Positions 1 to 6,121 are shown, counted from the stretch's first letter. The stretch is 7,410 nt of DNA from Acetobacteraceae bacterium (GCA_019689515.1 JADGHI010000180.1:1-7410); one strand, 5' to 3'. Notes: a model not told the origin generated them from the sequence alone. Numbers and translations: made by a program.

Positions 1-36
1 GACGCGGCGCTGGGGGCGGGTGGCGGGCTGGCTCAT
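1..36 (-). CDS. 5' end of a gene running off the left edge (product unknown)
   Basis: An ATG on the minus strand at 34-36 opens a frame that stays open to the window edge and encodes MSQPATRPQRRV. A purine-rich ribosome binding site (GAAGGGAG on the minus strand) lies 6 bases upstream of the ATG. The start is 32 bp after the stop of the nitroreductase gene on the same strand, so the two are probably co-transcribed. Only 12 codons are visible, which is too little to assign a family. The Arg/Pro-rich start contains no recognisable signal peptide. The call rests on the ribosome binding site, the start codon and the spacing. Confidence 0.5.
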   Translation of the reverse strand, partial: MSQPATRPQRRV

Positions 37-68
37 GCGATGCTCCCTTCGTCCTTCGCGGTCCGGGC

Positions 69-926
69 CTACCGCAGCCCGAAGCCCATGGCGGTGAGGA
101 CCTCGCGCATCTTGTCGCGGCCCGACAGCCCGGCGAGCGTGCCGATGCGCGACAGCACGCGCGGCGTCCAGGCCGTGTCGCCCATGCCGTTGCGCCGCGA
201 GAACTCGGCGAGAGCGGCGTCGTAGCGGGCGATGGCCTCGGCCTCCGCCGGCGCGCCATAGGTCTCGCGGTGCAGCACCAGGCTGAGCGGCAGGCGCGGC
301 TTCACCTCCGTCCGCACGTCGGGGTCCGGGTAGCCGACCGAGACGCCGAACACCGCCATCGCGTTCGGCGGCAGCTTCAGTTCGGCGGCAACCTCCGCCG
401 GCTTGTTGCGCATCGCGCCGATATAGACGCAGCCAAGGCCGAGCGACTCGGCTGCCGTCACCGCGTTCTGCGCCGCAAGCGCCGCGTCCACCACGCCGAG
501 GACGAAGGCCTCAAGGTAGGGGAGGCCCTCCATCTCCTGCCCGCGTGCCTCGCCCACGCGCTCCAGCCGCGAGAGGTCGGCGATCCAGACGAGCAGCAGC
601 GGCGCGTCGCGGATGAACTTCTGGTTCGCGGCGAGCACCGAGAGCCGTGCCTTGCGCTCCGGGTCCTCCACCGCGACGACGCTCCAGGTCTGCAGGTTCG
701 AGGAGGTCGAGGCGGAGGAGGCCGCGGCGATCAGCGTCTCCAGCGTGCCCGGCGGCAGCGGGCGGTCGGGCAGGAAGGACCGCACGGAACGGTGGTTGAG
801 CAGCGTGCGGATCACCTCGTTGCTCGGCCCGGGCGCTGGTGGATCCACCGCCCCGTAGCGGGCGCTGAGCAGGTCGGCGATGGACTCGGCCGTGGCGGTG
901 GCCGCAGCGGCAGCAGTGGCGGACAT
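69..926 (-). CDS. NfsA/FRP-family FMN-dependent nitroreductase (NADPH-dependent oxidoreductase)
   Basis: The protein has 285 residues and is probably a cytoplasmic flavoenzyme of the NfsA/FRP group, which reduces nitroaromatics, quinones or free flavin with NAD(P)H. Residues 45-49 (HRSVR) form the family's N-terminal FMN-phosphate site. SSNLQTW at 75-81 and GLGCVYIGAMRN at 163-174 match the family's flavin-binding and dimer-interface segments. KPRLPL at 209-214 and the tail from about 235 (YDAALAEF..., ending MGFGLR) fit the NfsA-type C-terminus. It is longer than E. coli NfsA (about 240 residues), mostly because of an Ala-rich, probably disordered N-terminus of about 35 residues. The ATG at 926 is chosen because GGAG lies 8 bases upstream; the open frame continues further upstream without such support. 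It follows the HD gene after 167 bp and is followed closely by another minus-strand gene. The family call is firm, but the physiological substrate is unknown. Confidence 0.93.
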   Translation of the reverse strand: MSATAAAAATATAESIADLLSARYGAVDPPAPGPSNEVIRTLLNHRSVRSFLPDRPLPPGTLETLIAAASSASTSSNLQTWSVVAVEDPERKARLSVLAANQKFIRDAPLLLVWIADLSRLERVGEARGQEMEGLPYLEAFVLGVVDAALAAQNAVTAAESLGLGCVYIGAMRNKPAEVAAELKLPPNAMAVFGVSVGYPDPDVRTEVKPRLPLSLVLHRETYGAPAEAEAIARYDAALAEFSRRNGMGDTAWTPRVLSRIGTLAGLSGRDKMREVLTAMGFGLR

Positions 927-957
927 TCTTGGCTCCGGTGAGGTTGGCGCGATTGCT

Positions 958-985
958 GTTCTATCCGGCGCGGCCCGGGTGGCAA
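958..985 (-). promoter_or_regulatory. Candidate sigma70-type promoter for the nitroreductase gene
   Basis: On the minus strand TTGCCA (plus 980-985) is followed after 16 bases by TAGAAC (plus 958-963). These match the -35 consensus at 5 of 6 and the -10 consensus at 4 of 6 positions. The -10 box ends 31 bases before the nitroreductase ATG, leaving room for a short leader. It lies downstream of the hairpin at 1003-1030, which is the expected order if HD-gene transcription stops there and the nitroreductase has its own promoter. This is by-eye matching in GC-rich DNA. Confidence 0.35.
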
Positions 986-1002
986 ACCGTGCCAGGCCGC
1001 GA

Positions 1003-1030
1003 ACGCCCCGGCTGGGAACAGCCAGGGCGT
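1003..1030 (-). terminator. Strong intergenic hairpin, possible terminator of the HD gene
   Basis: Bases 1003-1014 and 1019-1030 are inverted repeats that pair over 12 positions around a 4-base loop (1015-1018). The only imperfect position, 1009 with 1024, is C-A in plus-strand RNA but G-U in minus-strand RNA. The stem is therefore unbroken only in a minus-strand transcript, the direction of the flanking genes. It lies 64 bp after the HD-gene stop (1094) and 77 bp before the nitroreductase start. No run of T follows the stem (only TT, then GC-rich bases), so it is not a classical intrinsic terminator. It could instead be an RNA-stability element or a dispersed palindromic repeat. Confidence 0.45.
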
Positions 1031-1093
1031 GACGCATTGCCGCGGAAATGCTTGGCGCCGTGCCCACTCTCCTGTGGTGAGGCCGGCAACGAG

Positions 1094-1717
1094 CTAGAGC
1101 GTGATCGGCCGGCGGTACTTGGCGGAGACCGTCTCCGGACGGATCAGCCCGCCGGCGAGCGCCATGGTCCAGTAGCCGATGTCGGCGAGGTGGACGATCG
1201 TGCCCTCCAGGCTGCGCACCACCAGCTCGCCCTCGCCGGAATGCGCACCGGCGATGTGCGCCACCTCCTCCGGCAGGCCGACGGTGAGGCAGATGTGCAC
1301 GCCGTAGGCCGGATGCCGGATCGAGGGCAGGCCGGCGGCGCGCGGCGCGGACTCCCAGCGCTTCCGGTTCTCCGGGTCGAATTCCCAGGGCTTGCCGACG
1401 TCGTGGCAGAGCCCGCCGGCGATGACGATGTCGCGGTTGATCCGCATCTCCGGGTTCAGCGCGCCCATCTCCTCGGCCATGCGCATGGCGAGGCGCGTAA
1501 CCCCGCGGATGTGGTCCGTCTGGTCGCCGCGGACCAGGACCATCGAGCCGGGGTTGCCCGCCGGCGGTATGTCGCGGATCGAGCTGAAGGAGCTGCGCGC
1601 GATCGCGAGTGCCCACGCATCCACGACCTTCGCGCGCAGGCCCGCATCGGCGATCTCCTCCACCTCCGGCAATTCCCGGGCGATCTGCTGCCTCAGTGCT
1701 TCCGTGATCCCGTCCAC
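1094..1717 (-). CDS. HD-domain metal-dependent phosphohydrolase, substrate unknown
   Basis: The protein has 207 residues and a single HD domain spanning roughly 60-185. The metal-binding pattern is complete: His69 (in TDHIRG), His105-Asp106 (in CHDVGKP) and Asp179 (in HLADIG). Extra histidines at 135, 141, 154 and 159 (HPAYGVH, HIAGAHSGEG) resemble HD enzymes that bind two or more metals. HD proteins hydrolyse phosphate esters of nucleotides or other phosphorylated metabolites; no further domain shows the substrate. No signal peptide or membrane segment is visible, so it is probably cytosolic. The GTG at 1717 is taken as start because a perfect AGGAGG lies 6 bases upstream. Longer versions starting with ATG at 1783 or beyond would overlap the start of the divergent Bug gene. 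The gene is divergent from the Bug/lyase/CoA-transferase cluster by 64 bp, so shared regulation is possible but not shown. Confidence 0.9.
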   Translation of the reverse strand: MDGITEALRQQIARELPEVEEIADAGLRAKVVDAWALAIARSSFSSIRDIPPAGNPGSMVLVRGDQTDHIRGVTRLAMRMAEEMGALNPEMRINRDIVIAGGLCHDVGKPWEFDPENRKRWESAPRAAGLPSIRHPAYGVHICLTVGLPEEVAHIAGAHSGEGELVVRSLEGTIVHLADIGYWTMALAGGLIRPETVSAKYRRPITL

Positions 1718-1781
1718 CCCATCCCTCCTGGTCGGCCTCGGTCGAGTGGCGTAACTTGTCACCAGAAAACCGAGGACGTCC
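1718..1781. promoter_or_regulatory. Divergent intergenic region between the HD gene and Bug receptor 1
   Basis: This 64-bp gap must carry, or lie next to, the 5' control signals of both divergent genes. It contains a relatively AT-rich patch (about 1750-1770) within otherwise very GC-rich DNA. Within it GTAACTTGTCAC (1751-1762) is an imperfect palindrome with 4 of 5 arm positions matching, a size that could suit a regulator. No convincing -35/-10 pair was found in either direction. The Bug-1 ribosome binding site (GAGG at 1772-1775) and the HD-gene AGGAGG sit at its two ends. The regulatory role is inferred from position only. Confidence 0.35.
1724..1729 (-). promoter_or_regulatory. Ribosome binding site that fixes the GTG start of the HD gene
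   Basis: A perfect AGGAGG on the minus strand lies 6 bases before the GTG at 1717. An ATG also occurs between it and the GTG (GGATGGGG), but it is in another frame and reaches a stop within a few codons. This site argues against the longer in-frame starts at 1783 and 1849. Confidence 0.75.
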
Positions 1782-2771
1782 ATGCTCACACGCCGAACCC
1801 TCCTCCCCGCCGCTGCGACGGCCGCCGCGACGGCCAGCGCCCCCGCCACCTGGGCCCAGTCCGGCGTCGCCGCCTACCCGACGCGCCCGATCCGCATGAT
1901 CGTGCCCTTCGCCGCGGGCGGTGCCGCGGACCTGGTCGCGCGCGTGACCGCGCAGGGGATGAGCGAGCACCTCGGCCAGTCCGTCGTCGTCGAGAACCGC
2001 GGCGGATCGGGCGGCGTGATCGGGACGGAGGCGGTGCTTTCCGCACCGGCCGACGGCTACACCATCGCCTTCCACTCCATGTCCTCGGCGGTGCTGAACG
2101 CGGGCCTCTACCGCAACCTCAGCTTCGACATCCGCCGCGCCTTCGCGCCGGTCTCGCTGGTCGGCACGGTGCCGAACATCGTCGTCGTCAATCCCCGCGT
2201 GCCGGCGCACAGCCTGCAGGAGCTGATCGCGCTGCTGAAGCGCGAGCCGGGGCGGCACACCTACGCCTCCTCCGGCGCCGGCACGATCGTGCACCTCTCG
2301 GCGCACATGCTGGCGCAGATGGCGGGGGCGGAGGTGGTGCATGTGCCCTACCGCGGCTCCGGCCCGGCGATGAACGACCTGATCGCCGGCACGGTGGACT
2401 TCATGGTGGACACCCTGCCGACCGTGATCCCCTTCGTGCGGGACGGCAAGCTCCGCGCGCTCGCCGTTACCACGCGCGAGCGCAGCCCGACGCTGCCGGA
2501 GGTGCCGACCGCCGCGGAGGCCGGGCTGCCTGGCTACGAGACCTACAACTGGCACGCCGTCTTCGTCCCTGCGGGCGTCCCGGCGGAAGTGGTCCCCGTG
2601 CTCGAGCGCGCCGTGCGCGCCGCGGCGACGACGGGCACCACGCATCGCCGCCTGGTCGATGTCGGCGTGGATCCGCGCGGCAGCACCGCGGCGGAGCTGG
2701 AGGCGTTCTGGGACGCGCAGCTCAGCCTGTGGATCCCGATCGTGCGCTCCTCCGGCGCGACGGCGGACTGA
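1782..2771 (+). CDS. Bug-family (TctC-like) tripartite tricarboxylate transporter substrate-binding protein 1
   Basis: The protein has 329 residues, the usual length for Bug periplasmic receptors, which bind carboxylates and other small organic solutes. The N-terminus MLTRRTLLPAAATA continues through an Ala-rich stretch to TWA-Q, a signal peptide with likely cleavage after residue 25. Its twin arginines (residues 4-5) make Tat export possible. The mature domain starts YPTRPIRMIVPF and shows the family marks: the ligand loop PFAAGGAAD (42-50), VVENRGGSGG (69-78), ADGYTI (90-95), and later a VPYRGSGPAMNDL segment and a PEVPT/GLPGYE segment. The ATG at 1782 is preceded by GAGG 6 bases upstream. 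It is followed by a 159-bp gap and then the lyase. No TctA or TctB membrane gene is in the window, so it may be an orphan receptor working with a transporter encoded elsewhere or with a sensor. The ligand cannot be predicted. Confidence 0.95.
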   Translation: MLTRRTLLPAAATAAATASAPATWAQSGVAAYPTRPIRMIVPFAAGGAADLVARVTAQGMSEHLGQSVVVENRGGSGGVIGTEAVLSAPADGYTIAFHSMSSAVLNAGLYRNLSFDIRRAFAPVSLVGTVPNIVVVNPRVPAHSLQELIALLKREPGRHTYASSGAGTIVHLSAHMLAQMAGAEVVHVPYRGSGPAMNDLIAGTVDFMVDTLPTVIPFVRDGKLRALAVTTRERSPTLPEVPTAAEAGLPGYETYNWHAVFVPAGVPAEVVPVLERAVRAAATTGTTHRRLVDVGVDPRGSTAAELEAFWDAQLSLWIPIVRSSGATAD

Positions 2772-2930
2772 GGCGGGGCGGAGCGGCTTCGCGCAGGGAT
2801 CGATAGGCCTCCCTCGGGGACCTTCCGCAACCGGCGGGGCGCAGTATTGTCGGCCCGGACTGCAGCCGCGCGCCGGGTCTCGGGAAGAGCGGCGGGATCC
2901 CCTGGGCGGGAGATTTGAGGAGGACTGGTG
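2772..2930. other. 159-bp gap between Bug receptor 1 and the lyase gene
   Basis: No coding sequence with a ribosome binding site is seen here. A perfect AGGAGG (2918-2923) near the right end serves the lyase. TATTGT at 2845-2850 resembles a -10 box (4 of 6), but only a poor -35 (TTCCGC at 2823-2828, 3 of 6) lies at the right distance, so an internal promoter is possible but weak. CCCGG and CCGGG arms around a loop of about 14 bases (near 2854-2877) could form a weak hairpin without a T-run. The gap's length suggests the lyase-led operon may be controlled separately from Bug 1. Confidence 0.3.
2918..2923 (+). promoter_or_regulatory. Ribosome binding site of the lyase gene
   Basis: AGGAGG lies 7 bases before the ATG at 2931 and only 4 before the in-frame GTG at 2928. 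The spacing favours the ATG. It is a stronger site than those of the next two genes, which have only GGAG. Confidence 0.7.
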
Positions 2931-3908
2931 ATGTCGGATCGTCCGAAATTCGTCGAGTTCCGCGAGGAAGGCCCGCGCGAGGGCTTCCAGATCGAGAAGA
3001 AGATCTATCCGCTCGCCGACCGCGTTGCGCTGGTCGAGGCGCTGGCCGAGACCGGCCTGAAGTACATCCAGGTCGCCTCCTTCGTCAGCCCGAAGCACGT
3101 GCCGCAGATGGCGGATTCGGAGCAGCTCTTCGCCGCGATCCGGCGCAAGCCGGGCGTGCACTACGCGGGCCTCTGGCTGAACGAGCAGGGCTTCGAGCGG
3201 GCGCGGCGGACGCCGGGCGTGGACCTCTCCGCCAAGCTCGCACTCTACGCCTCCGACGCCTTCGCGCGGAAGAACAACGGATGCTCGGCCGAGGAAATGA
3301 AGGAGCGGCTGCGGCGCTGGATGGATCTCTACGCCGAGGCGAAGCTGCCGATCGACAATGCGATCGTCATGACGGCCTTCGGCTGCAACTACGAGGGCGA
3401 GATCCCGCCCGCGCGCGTCGTGGAGCTGGCTCGCTGGACGGACGCGCTGTGCCGGGAATACGGACAGAAGCTGCCGCGCTTCTTCCTTGCCGACACGATG
3501 GGCTGGGCCAATCCGGACTCCGTCCGCCGCCTGGTCGGCATGGTGCGGGAGGCGCTGCCGGAGGTGCGCATCGGGCTGCACCTCCACGACACCCGCGGCC
3601 TTGGCGCGGCCAATGTCCTCGCGGCGCTCGACATGGGGGTGGACCTGTTCGACAGCTCGGTCGCCGGCCTCGGCGGCTGCCCCTTCGCGAGCCACGGCGA
3701 TTCCACGGCCGCCGGCAACATCTGCACCGAGGACATGGTCTTCCTATGCCACGAGCTCGGCATCGAGACCGGGATTGACCTCGAGGCGCTGATCGAGTGC
3801 GGGCGGATGGCGGAGCGCATCATCGGGCGCAAGCTGGCGGGCCACCTGATCCACAGCGGCTCCCTCGCGCGCTACCGGGCGGCGCGTCCAGCGAAGGCGG
3901 CGGAGTGA
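2931..3908 (+). CDS. HMG-CoA lyase-like DRE-TIM metallolyase with altered active-site residues
   Basis: The protein has 325 residues and aligns along its length with HMG-CoA lyases, TIM-barrel enzymes that split 3-hydroxy-3-methylglutaryl-CoA into acetyl-CoA and acetoacetate. From memory of human HMGCL, the equivalents are Arg16 (R41), Asp188 (D204), His217 and His219 (H233/H235, in HLHD), Cys250 in GLGGCP (C266), Asn263 (N275) and Glu267-Asp268 (E279/D280). SFVSPKHVPQM (50-60) is a family hallmark. Two key positions differ: Glu17 replaces the metal-binding Asp42 (GPREGFQ, not GPRDGLQ), and Gln47 replaces Glu72 (YIQVASF, not VIETTSF). The loop from Cys250 to Asn263 is 4 residues longer. Another 3-hydroxyacyl-CoA or citramalyl-CoA-type substrate is therefore possible. 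The ATG at 2931 has AGGAGG 7 bases upstream; the GTG at 2928 would leave only 4. Bug 2 follows after 14 bp. The family is firm; the exact reaction is not. Confidence 0.93.
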   Translation: MSDRPKFVEFREEGPREGFQIEKKIYPLADRVALVEALAETGLKYIQVASFVSPKHVPQMADSEQLFAAIRRKPGVHYAGLWLNEQGFERARRTPGVDLSAKLALYASDAFARKNNGCSAEEMKERLRRWMDLYAEAKLPIDNAIVMTAFGCNYEGEIPPARVVELARWTDALCREYGQKLPRFFLADTMGWANPDSVRRLVGMVREALPEVRIGLHLHDTRGLGAANVLAALDMGVDLFDSSVAGLGGCPFASHGDSTAAGNICTEDMVFLCHELGIETGIDLEALIECGRMAERIIGRKLAGHLIHSGSLARYRAARPAKAAE

Positions 3909-3922
3909 ACGGAGTGATGCGC

Positions 3923-4891
3923 ATGGTCCTCAATCGCCGGTCGGCGCTCGCCCTCGTCGCTGCCGCGCCGGCCGCCGTCGCGCGCGCCGAGGAGCCCTAT
4001 CCCTCGCGCCCGATCCGCTTCATCGTGGCCTTCCCGGCCGGCAGCGGGACCGATGTCCGCGCGCGGGTGTTCAGCGAGCGGATCGCTGCCGACTGGGGCC
4101 AGCCGGTCGTGGTGGACAACAGGGGCGGCGCCAACGGCTTCCTCGCCTGCGAGGCCGTCGCCCGCGCACGGCCGGACGGCTACACCATGCTGTTCACGGC
4201 CAACACCACGCACGGCTCCAACCCGGCGATGTTCCGCCGGCTGCCCTATGATCCGATCGCGGACTTCGCCCCGGTGGCGCTGATCTCGCAGGGGCAGATC
4301 CTCTGCGTGGTGAACAACGATCTGCCGATCCGGTCCATGCGCGACCTGATCGCCTATGTGAAGGCCAATCCGAACCGGGTCAGCTTCGCCAGCGGCAGCG
4401 CCTCCTCCCGTGCGGCGGGGGAGCTGTTCAAGACCATGGCGAATCTCGACATCGTCAACGTCCCCTACCGGTCGAACCCGCTCGGCCTGACGGACGTGAT
4501 GTCGGGCAACATCCAGATGATGTTCTGCGACACCACGACGGCGTTGCCGCAGGTGCGTGCCGGGCGCGTGCGAGCCCTCGCCGTCACCAGCCGCGTCCGT
4601 ATCGCCGTGTTGCCCGACCTGCCGACGGTGGAGGAGGCGGCGGATCTTCCAGGCTATGAGATGCTGACCTGGAACGCGCTCTACGCGCCGGCCAGGACGC
4701 CGCCCGAGATCGTCAACAAGGTGAACGCGAAGATCAACGAGATCCTTGCGCGCCCCGACGTCGCCGAGCGGTTGCGTAGCGAGGCGGCGATTGTCAGGCC
4801 GGGGACGCCGGACGATCTCGGACGCTTCACCCGCGAGGAGATCGAGAAGTGGCGGCGCATCGTGCGCGACGCCAACATGCCGGTGGAGTGA
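3923..4891 (+). CDS. Bug-family (TctC-like) tripartite tricarboxylate transporter substrate-binding protein 2
   Basis: The protein has 322 residues and is a second periplasmic organic-acid receptor of the Bug family. The signal peptide MVLNRRSALALVAAAPAAVA contains twin arginines (5-6) and a likely cleavage site after Ala22 (ARA-EE). The mature part begins YPSRPIRFIVAF and has the ligand loop FPAGSGTD (37-44), VVVDNRGGANG (62-72), PDGYTM (84-89), NVPYRS (179-184) and LPGYEMLTWNALYAP (242-256). It differs clearly from Bug 1: the first loop is PAGSGTD rather than AAGGAAD, and the second is ASGSASSRAAG rather than SSGAGTIVHLS, so the ligands may differ. GGAG at 3911-3914 is 8 bases before the ATG at 3923; an in-frame ATG at 3917 is an alternative start two codons longer. 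It lies 14 bp after the lyase and 5 bp before the CoA-transferase, so it is co-transcribed with both. The ligand is probably the acid those enzymes process, which is an inference from context. Confidence 0.95.
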   Translation: MVLNRRSALALVAAAPAAVARAEEPYPSRPIRFIVAFPAGSGTDVRARVFSERIAADWGQPVVVDNRGGANGFLACEAVARARPDGYTMLFTANTTHGSNPAMFRRLPYDPIADFAPVALISQGQILCVVNNDLPIRSMRDLIAYVKANPNRVSFASGSASSRAAGELFKTMANLDIVNVPYRSNPLGLTDVMSGNIQMMFCDTTTALPQVRAGRVRALAVTSRVRIAVLPDLPTVEEAADLPGYEMLTWNALYAPARTPPEIVNKVNAKINEILARPDVAERLRSEAAIVRPGTPDDLGRFTREEIEKWRRIVRDANMPVE

Positions 4892-4896
4892 CGCAC

Positions 4897-6054
4897 ATGT
4901 CGGGAGGCGGCGTTCTGGAGGGTGTGCGTGTCGTCGAGATCGGCCAGGTGCTTTCCGGGCCCTTCGCCGGGGCTATCTTCGCCGATCTCGGCGCCGATGT
5001 GATCAAGGTGGAGAAGCCCGAAGGCGGCGACGACGCGCGCCAAATGGGCCCCGCCTTCCGCCACGGCGATGCGCTCAACTTCCACGAGTTCAACCGCGGC
5101 AAGCGCTCCGTGGTGCTCGACCTGAAGACGGAAGAGGGGCGGGAGGGGCTGCACCGGCTGCTGGAGACGGCCGACATCCTGCTGCACAACCTGCGTCCCG
5201 GCGCGGCGGAGGCGCTCGGCATCGGGCCGGAGGAGGTCTGCGCACGCCACCCGCGCCTGATCTACTGCGCGATGGGCGCCTTCGGCCACAAGGGACCGCT
5301 GCGCCTGCGCCCCGGTTACGAGCCGCTGTTCCAGGCTTTCTGCGGTCTTTCCAGCATCACCGGCGAGCCGGACGGCCCGCCGGTGCGCATGGGCGCCTCG
5401 GTGGTGGATCAGGGCACCGGCATGTGGACCGTGATCGGCGCGCTGGCCGCCTTGCAGCGGCGCCACCGCACCGGGCGCGGCGGGGTGGTGAACACTTCGC
5501 TGTTCGAGACCTCGCTGCTCTGGGCCGGGCAGAAGATCAGCGCCTATGTGAACCAGGGGAAGCTGCCGGAGCGGCACGCCTCGGGCCATCCGAACTTCGT
5601 GCCCTACCAGGCCTTCGACGCGGCCGACGCGCCGATGCTGGTCTGCTGCGGGAACGACCGGCTGTTCGCGAAATTCGCCGCGGTCGCCAGTCGGCCGGAC
5701 TGGCCGGAGGACCCACGCTTCGCCACCAACCGCCAGCGGCTTGCCCACAAGGCGGAGTTGCTGCCGCAGATCGCGGAGATCATGCGCACCCGCCCGCGTG
5801 CCGAGTGGCTGGAGCGCCTGATCGCTGCCGGCGTGCCCTGTGCGCCGATCAACACCATCCCGGAGGTGCTGGCGGAGCCACAGACCGCGGCGATGGAGAT
5901 GCTGCAGGAGGTGCCCGGCGAGGACTTCTCGCTCGTCGCCCTGCCGCTCTCCTTCGACGGCGAGCGCCCGCGCATCCGGCGCGTGGCGCCGCGCCTCGGC
6001 GAGCACACCGCGGAGCTGTTGGGCGCGAGCGGAACGAAGGCGGCTGCCGAGTAA
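4897..6054 (+). CDS. CaiB/BaiF (family III) CoA-transferase
   Basis: The protein has 385 residues, typical of the family whose members move CoA from one acyl-CoA to a free carboxylic acid (formyl-CoA:oxalate, succinyl-CoA:citramalate or mesaconate, carnitine and bile-acid enzymes). The N-terminal signature is GVRVVEIGQVLSGPFAGAIFADLGADVIKVEKP (residues 9-41). It is followed by NRGKRSVVLDLK (66-77), NLRPGAAEALG (98-108) and the active-site segment MGASVVDQGTGM. Asp171 in that segment is the likely catalytic nucleophile, equivalent to Asp169 of formyl-CoA transferase. The smaller domain and the C-terminal PRLGEHTAELL motif are present, so the gene looks intact. It is cytosolic, and the family forms interlocked dimers. 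The ATG at 4897 has GGAG 8 bases upstream, inside the end of the Bug-2 gene. It presumably activates the imported acid for the lyase in the same operon. The substrate pair cannot be read from sequence. Confidence 0.95.
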   Translation: MSGGGVLEGVRVVEIGQVLSGPFAGAIFADLGADVIKVEKPEGGDDARQMGPAFRHGDALNFHEFNRGKRSVVLDLKTEEGREGLHRLLETADILLHNLRPGAAEALGIGPEEVCARHPRLIYCAMGAFGHKGPLRLRPGYEPLFQAFCGLSSITGEPDGPPVRMGASVVDQGTGMWTVIGALAALQRRHRTGRGGVVNTSLFETSLLWAGQKISAYVNQGKLPERHASGHPNFVPYQAFDAADAPMLVCCGNDRLFAKFAAVASRPDWPEDPRFATNRQRLAHKAELLPQIAEIMRTRPRAEWLERLIAAGVPCAPINTIPEVLAEPQTAAMEMLQEVPGEDFSLVALPLSFDGERPRIRRVAPRLGEHTAELLGASGTKAAAE

Positions 6055-6121
6055 GGCGGCCAGCCGGAGACATCAACATGCGCGCGGCCGGCCAGGCACG
6101 CGCGAAGGGGGAACGACACCG

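Noticed and set aside
1718..1849. A longer N-terminus for the HD protein (starts at 1849 or 1783)
   Set aside because: It would overlap the divergent Bug-1 start and signal peptide, and the extra residues are low-complexity. The GTG at 1717 has a perfect AGGAGG at ideal spacing.
929..2806. A 625-codon plus-strand open frame across the HD gene and Bug 1
   Set aside because: It overlaps two recognised genes in other frames. Its translation is Arg/Gly/Pro-rich with no domain, and its start has no supporting ribosome binding site.
2772..2930. Possible small RNA, riboswitch or terminator in the 159-bp gap after Bug 1
   Set aside because: Only weak short hairpins, no T-run and no recognisable riboswitch core were found. 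It is described as a gap with at most a weak promoter.
69..3695. A 3.6-kb open frame on the minus strand, 1208 codons, running antisense through the lyase, Bug 1 and other genes into the nitroreductase
   Set aside because: Only the last 285 codons resemble a real protein. The rest is Arg/Gly/His/Ala-rich low-complexity translation opposite well-recognised genes, the usual artefact of very GC-rich DNA where stops are rare.
4681..6006. A 441-codon minus-strand open frame opposite the CoA-transferase
   Set aside because: It is a shadow of the coding strand: His/Arg/Leu-rich with no motif, antisense to a complete CaiB-type gene.
6081..6104. A 6-bp CGCGCG inverted repeat around a GGCCGGCC-containing loop just before the dehydrogenase ribosome binding site
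   Set aside because: A six-base alternating CG stem is expected by chance in DNA of this composition, and it does not clearly cover the ribosome binding site or start codon.
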